A DNA stretch of 64,000 bases from Ciona savignyi (lineage: Eukaryota > Chordata > Ascidiacea > Phlebobranchia > Cionidae), in NCBI GenBank assembly GCA_000149265.1, contig CH002078.1, forward strand, positions 278,027-342,026, read 5' to 3'. The position numbers were made by a program, and so were the translations under genes. Below the pieces are notes generated by a model. That model was given only the letters and a program-made list of their open reading frames with translations, had not been told where the DNA came from and made no database searches. This document shows positions 45,580 to 54,862 of the stretch, piece by piece; position 1 is the first letter of the stretch, and every line of letters starts with the position of its first letter.

Positions 45580-48500
45580 TTACAACTTGCACTTGAATTT
45601 AAAGTTGATTCCCTTTGCCTTTTCCGCCACCAACGCATCCATTTCTTCCGACTGAGCCACAGAGAAGTGATTCCTCCAATCCCCTATAAAGCCTGGGACG
45701 GTGGAAACGGGTGTGGGTAAGATGTTAATGGTTGGTGGTAATTAGATTGCCTAAGGGCACTTTCGGTAATGTTTTGTTCTAGATTCGAAACCAGACGAGG
45801 GATCTGGTGATCTTGGGTTCAAAACCAGACCTGGCAAAATCATGTCCGGATTAGCGATCGCAGGTTTTAAAGAAAGAAAAAATGACCTTTTCTTATCATG
45901 TTAGTCTTTTTTCTTTGTCTGTCCAAAATGTTGAAATCGTTATCTTGTTGTTTCTTCATTGATGAAAATGAAGTGACTTCTGCAACTCGGGTTATTTCTT
46001 CGTCACTTTTCTTTAACCCGAGGAAGTTTGAAAGCTTTCGAATTTCCCTTTCAGGATTCTATTAAATAAGATATATAATATAGAATGTTCATTTTTCCCC
46101 GTGAATGGGAAAACCAAGGGGCTTATCATACGGACAATCGTCAGATCACCTCGCGCCCACCGTCGTGTTACCGGAGCTATTGCAGTGTGTTGTGTATGAT
46201 ACACAAGTTCCTTCAATTTGGTAGAACCCATTAATCCGCTGGGTTCAGGCAATGTCCGATAAGTGTTTTGCCCACGAACATAACCAACTAGTTAGTCACC
46301 AGTTTTGAACCTAAAACCGTTCGACTGAAAGGCGACGAACTAACTCACAAAGCTAATGGGTCGGACCAAATTGAATTTTAGGCTTTAATTAAAATACTAT
46401 TCGCCGCTCTACAAATGACGCACCAGCTTCATCTCTTCATAACACATTAGTAATATCTGCTTATTGTGGCGCAGTTTATACCAACCCAAGAAATGGTCCA
46501 AGTACGTCTCACCAGGACGACAAAAGCTTTTTGGTAGCCCTGTAAATAGTTAGAATCTTATTGAAAGTAATCGGAGAACTTAACATTTTCTCAGCTATAC
46601 CGTGTCTATTCACTGACGTGTTTTACTGCTGTAGTTTTGCCGTTTATTCTGTCTCCTAAACTTGAAGTAATCATGTCTCGACTGTGGACATGAGTTGTCT
46701 TACGAAACTCGTGAATAAAGCCTGGCTTCCCACTCACAAGGATATAAATAAACTAAGCATCCAAACACTATAATAGCTTCAGCAACTCGACTATAGACAT
46801 AGGTGTCTTACGATACCGATGGATAAAATCTGGCTTTTCACCCACAAGAGTTTAGGAAATAAATCAATCAGCGATCACAATCTATCTGTGCCACGAGTGT
46901 CTTGCTTTGCACATGATTAATGCTTAAAATCAATTTTACCTCCCCGCATAAAAAGCTTCACGTATTCATTCCAGTTATCAACACGAAACTCCGGTGGGTA
47001 TGCTTTCAGATGGAAGTGATAGAATGAGACAGCCACGTATTTTGGGTTTCGGTAGATTACCACTATCTATGTACGAAATGGATAGGATAAGCCGGTGAAT
47101 AGGAAAACCAGGTTTATCAAACGAGCAATCGTCGGATCACCTCGCGCCCACCGTAGCGTAACAGGATGATTAAGTAGCACATCTAAACAGGTAAAAACAT
47201 CTCTTTTTAGACTGTACAAGCCACTATTCCGATTACTAATAAATATAATGTCTATGTAATACACCTCATGCCCACAGTCGAGTTTCTGGATCTATTCAAG
47301 TGTGTTGTGTATGATTCACACGTTTCTTCAATTTCGTCGATTCGTCTTTCAGCCGAAGGGTCTCAGGTTCAAAACGGGTCGTCAGATAGTTGGTTGTGTC
47401 CTTGATTAAGGCACTTAAAGGTGATTGCCTTAACTCTGTTGACCCGACAGTGAGCGCGAGGTGATCTCACAATTTCCCGTTCGATAACTCTTTTGCGGTT
47501 TCCCACTTACCGGGTGAACACAAATACACTATCCCATCCTATAACACACATTCATTACATAATGTTTCATTTGTTTTTCTGCAAGCGATATCTATAGATT
47601 TCTAAAGGAACCCATATTTAAAATATCTAAGAAATTTTGCATTTATGTGGATTACGAAAAAACTTATAAACCTTTAGTTTCTGTTTCAAATATTTTTCAA
47701 TATTTACATTGAAATGTGGTTGATGAGTCATCAAAAGTCTTGGCGATGGTACTTGGTCCAGCAGTATATATTTCTTCTCTGAATAAAAAAAATATTTTTA
47801 CCTGTTTAGACGTGCTACTTCTCTCTGCAATAGATCCAGAAACTCGACTGTGAGCATGAGGTGTATTACATATACATTGTATTATTAGTAATCGGAATAG
47901 TGACTTGTAGAGTAACAACACCACCCACACCTACAAATACTTTTAAATGTCCTACAACATACCAGGTCCTCCTTCTAAAACAGATAGCGCAGGCGTTTGC
48001 TTGAAAAAGTCCATCTTCTCCTTACTAAACATAAGTTGCATGATGATGTTAATACACCAATTCGTACCTTAAAGTGGAAAACAATTTAATTTGTTTTGTT
48101 ATTGGTTCTTATGAAATGCTTAAGTAATAAAAGAATTAAGTTGTAACTCCAAAAACGCCTAAAAATAGGTATCAAGTCAAAACTTAGGAAGATAGGGTAG
48201 GATATTCATGTTTATCCCCGTAAATGGAAAAACGCGGGAGAGTTATCACACGGGCAATAGATCACCTTGCGCCCACCGTCGGGTAACTCGCTTGCCATTA
48301 CTTTCGAACCTGCAACCGTGACAGACGAACTAACCCACCAAGCTAACTGGTCGCACAACTTCTACACATGTTTACTAACACGATTAATATATGTACCTTG
48401 AAGGTTGATTTAAAGTCAAGGAAAAAATCGAAAAAATCTTATACTGTTCTAATCAAGATGTTCTTTTATACCGGGCTAAGTTTCGATCCATCACGGGAAC

Positions 48501-49494
48501 GACATTAAGACGTTTTTAAATTTAGGGAGCGGTTTTGAATCTGACACACGACGGTGTATTTTGTTTCTATTTTTACCAGACTTAGTTTTGAACCCATGAT
48601 GGGGTTGTTGCTAAGACCGAATTTGTATAGGAGTCGGTATATGTATCGGTTTCGTTAACTATTAGGCCATACGACCGTACCGCACAATACTCTTACCGCA
48701 TATGTTCAAAACTGGTTTAGTCGGTTGTGTCCTTGGACAAGAAACTTAGCAGACATTGCCTAAGCGCATTAAAATGGTGGGTTCTATCAAATTGAAGGCA
48801 CGTCCGAATCATACACAACACATTGTAGGTGGATATCATGTTACGTATCAAACGAGCTAAACGTAGCATAAATTAAGAGCAACGTAGATTGTGGGCCCAT
48901 GGCGAAAACTAAAAGGAATGAAAAAAAGAACTGCTCACTAAAATAAAGATTAGGGGTGAAAGGTAATGTAAGGATTGGGGTTGGTGTTTGAGGGTAGGAT
49001 TGAAAATAGTTTTCAAAGTTTTAGTAAGCAGTTTCCCTCCTTCCCTCTTTCCCTCTTTCCCTCCTTTTAGTGTTGTCCTAGGCTTATGTCACTACAGTGC
49101 GGTAAAAGTGGGAACACTGTTTGTCTTCGTTATTCGTTAACAAAGTTACTTGAATATTTCGAAGCCTACCCAGGTAATCACTTTGAAAACAAAGCAACGA
49201 GGCCTTTTTTAACGCAGCCCTAGCTTTAAGCTAAAAAATATTAAATATGGGGATATGCAAAACAGAGCCAGAAGTTCCCCATCTTTCTTGGCTACCGGTT
49301 TATTTCAAAAAAAGGTCTAACAAGGGCTTTCTCCGAAACTGGATTTTAATATTTCTTAAGTTCTATGTATTTGCTATGAAGTCCCTCGCTTACAAATCTA
49401 TAGCGCGCAATATCTTACCATCGTCCTTTGCATATTCTGTAGGTGAAGGGACAAACTCTTTGGTGTATTCCTTCAACAACTTAGTATAATCCAT
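45580..49494 (-). CDS. Cytosolic sulfotransferase (SULT family), one N-terminal exon not located
   Basis: Minus-strand exons: 49494-49419, 48067-47963, 47778-47672, 47066-46940, 46539-46424, 46058-45887 and 45692-45580 (TAA). They total 816 nt, 271 aa as joined, against about 295 for SULTs. SULT motifs: GTNWCINIIMQL (C-terminal half of the 5'-phosphosulfate loop), PSPRLLMTHQPHF, the 3'-phosphate motif IVVIYRNPKYVAVSFYHFH, YEEMKL, and the C-terminal RKGFIGDWRNHF (RKGxxGDWKN). The expected YPKxG before TNW, with the catalytic Lys, is not in exon 1, which ends EYAKDDG. A symmetric exon of about 75-100 nt in the 1.35-kb intron 1 is probably missed or lost; exon 1 (phase 1) can also splice in frame to TNW. 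The enzyme would transfer sulfate from PAPS to a small hydroxyl or amine acceptor. SULT6B/SULT1-like, subtype unclear. Confidence 0.8.
46070..46370 (-). mobile_element. SINE-A copy, near full length, in SULT-gene intron
   Basis: In reverse: CCGTGAATGGGAAAACCAAG, CAATCGTCAGATCACCTCGC, TTCAATTTGGTAGAACCCAT and AAAGGCGACGAACTAACTCA. Confidence 0.75.
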
Positions 49495-50044
49495 GTTTCT
49501 GTTGTCTAAAACCTGCTCAGTCCAAGTTACTGGTGTGTTAATCAAGAGAGCAGATTATCCTTTGTACCATATTCACGCAATATAGTGCTTGCACACTTTT
49601 TAGTCTAAGGTTTTAATTTTATGTATTTTGTGCTTTAAATCTAAATTTAAAGTTTTTAATCGCAAATTCTTCTTAACTAATTAATGTAAGATTTAACGGC
49701 CACGTCATTTTCCTCCATTATACCTTGACTATTCACTTACGTGTTCTAACTACTGTATCTTTGCCGTTTTATCCTGTCTACTTAACTTAAAATAATTGTG
49801 CCATTCTTCTTTGATGTAATGAAGGAGCAAAATATACACTAAATACCTAAACTATATGTTGACCAACGCTATTCCTAAACTAGTATAGGTTATTCTACTC
49901 ATAAAGAACGAAACGACAGTTAAGGCAGCGACACGAAGACAGGAATAAATTTCTTGATCAAATATGTGAATGTGGTCTGTTTGTTTATTAAAGAGTAGGC
50001 CAAGTTTAATAAAAATGGCAGAGAACAACCTTGTTCGACTGCTC

Positions 50045-50312
50045 AGCTTGGTGGGTTAGTGCGCTGCCTTTCAGCCGAAAAATGTTGAAGGTCGACACTG
50101 GTCTCTAGCGTGTCGGTTGTGTCTTTGGGCAGGGCACTTATCGGACATTACTTAAACCCAGCTGATTACTGTGTTTTACCAAATTGAAAAAACGTATTAA
50201 TTATAAACAACACACTACAATAGCTTCGATAACACGACGGTGGGCGCGAGGTGATCTGACGATTGCCCGTGTGATAACCCCATTCACGGGAAAAAATGAA
50301 TATTCTATCTTA
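50045..50312 (+). mobile_element. SINE-A copy upstream of the SULT gene
   Basis: CAGCTTGGTGGGTTAGTGCG (tRNA-like head), GGTCGACACTGGTCTCTAGC, ACACGACGGTGGGCGCGAGG and TGATCTGACGATTGCCCGTG. Confidence 0.75.
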
Positions 50313-50429
50313 ACATCAATATAATAACTTTATTATTCTTTGTAAAAAAACATGGTAAGCAATATTTATTTTTTATTGTAAATATAAATGCTCAACTGTT
50401 TTTAACTATTCTTACCTTATTAACTAGCC

Positions 50430-50918
50430 CAGCGGTTCCCAAACTTTTTTGTTGGCGGAACCTTTTGTAAACTTATTAAACCTTGCGGCTCCCTCATAAA
50501 ATTTTCAAACTGCATGTATTGTATATTGTATATCCAGACTATGGCATGCATTTGGATAACCATTCAAACTCTTTAAAACTATTCACTAAACTACTAAAGT
50601 GACGAACAGTCAATTAATGCAAAGCAGTTATTTGACAAACCATTATTCGAAAACAATGCCTTGTTAGTGAGCAAATAGTGGCAGATAACACCGAACAATG
50701 GATTTTACAAGTAAAACGAATATTGTATGCCAGTGTATGGGGGTGCACACCAGGCTCAAACATCTCCAATTAACGTTTTACTGGTGTAACACACATGTAC
50801 TGTTTTTTTTTCGGTGAAAAAAACAATAAATGCAGCAACTTCCGCATGCTTTCGCTGCGCCCCTGGCAAAGTCTCGCGGCTCCATACGGCGCCGCGGCGC
50901 CCAGTTTGGGAACCGCTG
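50430..50918. mobile_element. hAT-type nonautonomous DNA transposon (MITE)
   Basis: The 489-bp element has perfect 16-bp terminal inverted repeats (CAGCGGTTCCCAAACT and its complement AGTTTGGGAACCGCTG). Its flanks are an identical 8-bp target duplication, AACTAGCC, at 50422-50429 and 50919-50926. Ends starting CAG with an 8-bp duplication define the hAT superfamily. A subterminal GC-rich stretch (GGCGCCGCGGCGCCC) stands out. No transposase frame. Perfect ends and duplication suggest a fairly young insertion. Confidence 0.9.
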
Positions 50919-51009
50919 AACTAGCCTATCGCTAAGGCCACTTACAAATGCTTGAGGCTGGACGTGCGAGTTTGTTTCTGTCGCTGTTTTCCAGCGCGGT
51001 GCAACACGG

Positions 51010-51128
51010 AAGAACGCTGGTGTGGCCGAATGGTTAACGCGGCCGATTCATACACCCCGCCATATGTATATAAACGGATTTAATCAAGAGCCGATCATGG
51101 TTCAAAACTTAGCCCATTAAAAAAAGAT
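51010..51128 (+). mobile_element. SINE-B copy, well preserved
   Basis: GCTGGTGTGGCCGAATGGTT, AACGCGGCCGATTCATACAC, TATATAAACGGATTTAATCA and CGATCATGGTTCAAAACTTA, then an A-rich tail. Confidence 0.7.
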
Positions 51129-51570
51129 ATATTCCGACAACGATCGCGAAATCAACATATATACTGGGAAATCTCGCAGTTACGGGGGTTATTGCATTCG
51201 TGTAGTGTGTTTGGTACGTTTGATTATGTTTAGTAGAATTACTAAGTTGCCTCTACACACTTACGTATTTAAACGAGTGTTTTGCTGAGTAACAATGGTG
51301 GTGATTTCCCAATGTTTGTTTGGTTGGAAGCAGCATGTGACAGGCGTTCTAGTTTAACTGTGAAGTTTTGTAATTGTCGAGCAGTGCTTTGTGAAATAAA
51401 GGTATTAATGGTGGATTTCCTAAGAGTTCTCACACGAGATCGTCAGATCATAGAATTTGAGATACATATAGGTCCTGGCAATGTAGATCAAAATAGGAAA
51501 AATACAAAAATCTGTAATCAACTTCCACTCACAGTTACAAAATGTGGTAAAAAGAAACGATCAGTTACAC

Positions 51571-51970
51571 ACAGTAAACGTTATCAATATTAGTCGATTT
51601 CCATCTACACTGGCAACGCAGTAAACGTCATCAATATTCAGTCGAATTCCATCTACACTGGCAACGCAGTAAACGTCATCAATATTCAGTCGATTTCCAT
51701 CTAGACTGGCAACGCAGTAAACGTCATCAATATTCAGTCGATTTCCATCTAGACTGGCAACGCAGTAAACGTCATCAATATTCAGTCGATTTCCATCTAC
51801 ACTGGCAACGCAGTAAACGTCATCAATATTCAGTCGAATTCCATCTACACTGGCAACGCAGTAAACGTCATCAATATTCAGTCGATTTCCATCTAGACTG
51901 GCAACGCAGTAAACGTCATCAATATTCAGTCGATTTCCATCTACACTGGCAACGCAGTAAACGTCATTGA
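51571..51970. repeat. 48-bp minisatellite upstream of the H/C-type lectin gene
   Basis: About eight units of 48 bp (GTAAACGTCATCAATATTCA then GTCGATTTCCATCTACACTG then GCAACGCA). Units differ at only two visible positions (GATTTCC/GAATTCC and TACACTGG/TAGACTGG) in a shuffled order. As 48 is 16 codons, the minus strand has a 153-codon open frame of a 16-residue repeat. It ends about 190 bases before the lectin start codon. Confidence 0.88.
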
Positions 51971-52159
51971 GAAAGGATTTCCTTGTAAATTTCAAACACA
52001 AAGCTGTACAGTAACTCGTCATAGAGAAATCTCTTTATTCATAGCTGACTGCAGTGCATTCGGATATTTGTTTAGCTAAGAAGTCATATAATGAGAGTGT
52101 AAACGTTTTGTTGATCTCCGACAAGTTGATTGTAATATTTGCTCCAACGATAATTGGAC

Positions 52160-54410
52160 ATGAAACTCGTCGGTGTGTTTATGGTTGTGTGCGGCTTGAC
52201 CAATGCTGTCGCAGGTAAGCTTTTATTTTAATTATTAATGTTTATAGCATTATAGAACTAAGATATGATATTCATGTTTATATGTCTGCGAACAAAAAAC
52301 AGGGGGTCAACACACAGGCAATTATCAGATTACCTCGCGCCCACCATCGGGTTACCTAAGCTATTGCAGTGTGTTGTATGATTTACACGTTCCTTCAATT
52401 TGATCAGACGATGTCAGTTGAGTCCTTGCGCCAAGGACACAACCGACTAGATAGCGACCAGTTTCGTACCTGCAACCGTTCTACTAAAGGCGTCGCACTA
52501 ATCCACCAAGCTAATAGATCGGACATAACTCTGAACATTATAGAAATGCTGAACCCTCAAGCGAGTAGTACGTCATTGCAAGCTCGGTCGGATACTGCGA
52601 AAGGGAAGATATTTGTGAGCTACCAGATGTGCTTGAATTTTATACCGAGTTTCGTGATGAACGTAACCGTCCAACCTCACCACTTAACTTCATCTCTGCC
52701 GTACGAATTCAATGCCACAGTTCTGGAAATACTCTCCTCGGGTTTTTGGCTGGAAGTGAAACGAACTGATCGGAACATGGGTTGGCAAGCTTATCTCACC
52801 GTGGATTGGGTGGTGTGTTTCCACATTGGCGGTAAGTACATATTTATTGTTATACTTTATTATTATTACATCGATTAATTCAAAAAAAATATTGCAAACG
52901 TTATCTTTCTTAAAGAGTGATGTGTCGCCTTGAAAAAAGTGGCGTGTCTCATGTGACACTTCTGACTATAGTCGTATTAAGAACGATAACTTTTAATGTG
53001 ATAAGAAAGATAACGTTTAACGTAATAAGAAATATAACGTTTAACGTAATAAGAAAGATAACGTTTAACGTAATAAGAAATATAACGTTTAACGTAATAA
53101 GAAATATAACGTTTAACGTAATAAGAAATATAACGTTTAACGTAATAAGAAATATAACGTTTAACGTAATAAGAAAGATAACGTTTAACGCAATAAGAAA
53201 GATAACGTTTAACGCAATAAGAAAGATAACGTTTAACGTAATAAGAATTATACCGTTTAACGTAATAAGAAATATAACGTTTAACTTAATAAGAAAGATA
53301 ACGTTTAACGTAATAAGAAAGATAACGTTTAACGCAATAAGAAATATACCGTTTAACGCAATAAGAAATATAACGTTTAACGTAATAAGAAATATAACGT
53401 TTAACGTAATAAGAAATATAACGTTTAACGCAATAAGAAATATACCGTTTAACGTAATAAGAAAGATAAAATTTAATTCGATCAAATGTTACTTTCCAGC
53501 GTGTGGTGATGGAATCGTGTACTATGATGAGTTTATTTGGATGCCACATCCCAGCAAAACATGGGGATCAAATATGAAGCAAAAACGAGAAGAAGCCGAG
53601 GAAGAATGTGGCAACGTCGGCGGAAAGTTGGTCAATATTCTCGATGAACACATGTATGACGTTGTCTATGATTACGTCAAGAAAACCTTCATTGGTAACG
53701 ACGGTGTTGCGGATATCTGGCTCGCAATGAATTACAAACCATCGGTTTGTACAAACACTTATACTTGACTATGATTTGATATCTCGCAATATTCATAGAT
53801 GGACAGTGTCTAGTTGCTACAGAGAAAGTGTATTTTGTGTTAAATGTCCGTATTATAATAAAAACAATTAGCTGACTGAACCCAGTGGATTAATGTGTTA
53901 TACTCACATTAAAGGAACGTATACATCAAACACAGCAATACCTTCGGTAACCCTACGGTCGCGAGGTAACTTTAAGATTATTTGTGTGTTAACACTCGTT
54001 GCGTATTTCCATTCGCGTGGATAAACATCTATCCTAAAGGTAAGTCCATATATTTCCAGACGCCACTTACACTATTGCACTGGTCTAATTTTACAACCCA
54101 AGACGAACCTGTCACTGTGTATGATTCGATCGTGATGATATTATTGTTTCAGGACGAGAAAGTATGGTCAAGCGACGGTCGCCCCGCCTTCCCCGATAGC
54201 TCCACCCACCAGTACTGGTATCCTGGTACGACAGGTACAGCAAGTTATCCCTCTAAAGTTGACATGACAACAGCAATGGCGATGAAAGTTAGAAAAAATT
54301 CAAACCAAGATATTGGGTTTTGGAATGCCCAAAACACCTTTTCTAATTCGAACCCATCCTACGAACTTTGCACCAAACCTTCTCCTTCGAGTGCAAATTT
54401 CAAGAAGTAG
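52160..54410 (+). CDS. Secreted lectin with H-type-lectin-like domain and C-type lectin domain
   Basis: Four exons: 52160-52214, 52544-52831, 53500-53744 and 54153-54410 (TAG). They total 846 nt, 281 aa. Residues 1-18 are a signal peptide (MKLVGVFMVVCGLTNAVA). Exon 2 encodes about 95 residues with FVMNVTVQPHHLTSSLPYEF, SSGFWLEV and YLTVDWVVCF. This order (buried V/F strand, SGF strand, then aromatic-x-x-x-V-x-W strand) matches the H-type lectin beta-sandwich of Helix agglutinin and discoidin. Exons 3-4 encode a C-type lectin domain (GDGIVYYDEFIWMPH, AEEECGNVGGKLVNILDEHM, DIWLAMNY, GFWNAQN, YELCTK). EPN/QPD is absent and WND is replaced by WNA. The C-type part resembles the collectin-like gene at 43102-44719. 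Intron 1 is mostly a reverse SINE; intron 2 is a 24-bp minisatellite. The signal and C-type domain are solid; the H-type assignment is from pattern only. Confidence 0.8.
52270..52525 (-). mobile_element. SINE-A copy filling lectin intron 1
   Basis: In reverse: CAATTATCAGATTACCTCGC, GCCAAGGACACAACCGACTA and AAGGCGTCGCACTAATCCAC. Intron 1 is 329 bases and about 255 are SINE; the head ends 18 bases before the acceptor. Confidence 0.7.
52975..53470. repeat. 24-bp minisatellite in lectin intron 2, in frame with exon 3
   Basis: About 20 units of GATAACGTTTAACGTAATAA plus GAAA. Being 24 bp (eight codons) it has no stops on either strand. On the plus strand it is in the same frame as exon 3 and open into it (repeat residues NVIRNITF, reaching CYFPACGDGIVYY). 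The frame is closed between exon 2 and the array by a stop near 52876. It is treated as intron because exon 2 has a GTAAGT donor and exon 3 a TTTCCAG acceptor. Confidence 0.85.
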
Positions 54411-54862
54411 TCGATATTTTTATCATCGTTGATCTGATCACGTGGGCTGCATCGGATTTTGTATACACACTTCCTAAACATTTTATTTCATGCTATTTGC
54501 ATAATGAAAGACCCCATTATACCAAGATATGTGCTTAATTATTTTTATTCAGTAAATCGTTTAAAATGCGGGGCAAAAAGCAGCGTTATTTAAAAAAAAA
54601 AATTTTTATTTTAATATAAGTTTAATTTACTTTATATATGATGTTTTTGTGTGCGCTTTAATGATTATTAAATATGTTTTTTTCCTTCGAATGTAAATTT
54701 GTAGCAATAATTATTCTTTTAATCAACGCTGAACTAATCACGTGGATTAAATCTGATTTAAGAAGAATTTTCGGTCGAAAAAACGTTTTTTTTAAACCAC
54801 ATCTTAAACCTTTTATTTCATGCTATTTGCATAATGAAAGACCCCAATATGACCATAATACA
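54377..54862 (+). repeat. Duplicated 3' end of the lectin gene
   Basis: 54377-54540 and 54685-54862 are diverged copies: CTTCGARTGYAAATTT..., then TGATC(A)CGTGG, and CTTTTATTTCATGCTATTTG, then CATAATGAAAGACCCCA. The first copy spans the last codons and stop of the lectin gene; the second is in its 3' flank and has no lectin coding beyond a few residues. Confidence 0.75.

Larger units (their letters stand above)
49495..52159. other. Intergenic, repeat-rich
   Basis: No gene recognised. It holds a SINE-A copy (about 50045-50310), a hAT-type MITE (50430-50918), a SINE-B copy (51010-51125), one arm of a direct repeat (51270-51420) and a 48-bp minisatellite (51571-51970). Confidence 0.6.

Noticed and set aside
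51561-52022. 153-codon minus-strand open frame with a 16-residue repeat
   Set aside because: It is wholly explained by the 48-bp minisatellite; there is no start context, signal or flanking exon.
52949-53768. Open frames of 178 and 283 codons through the 24-bp array
   Set aside because: The array is stop-free by unit composition. The plus frame is cut off from exon 2 by stops, and good GT-AG sites mark it as intron. The possible isoform is kept as a finding.
54040-54152. Extra exon between lectin exons 3 and 4 after TATTTCCAG at about 54059
   Set aside because: Exons 3 and 4 join in phase 0 and align with the paralogous lectin without it; no donor was found that would keep the frame.
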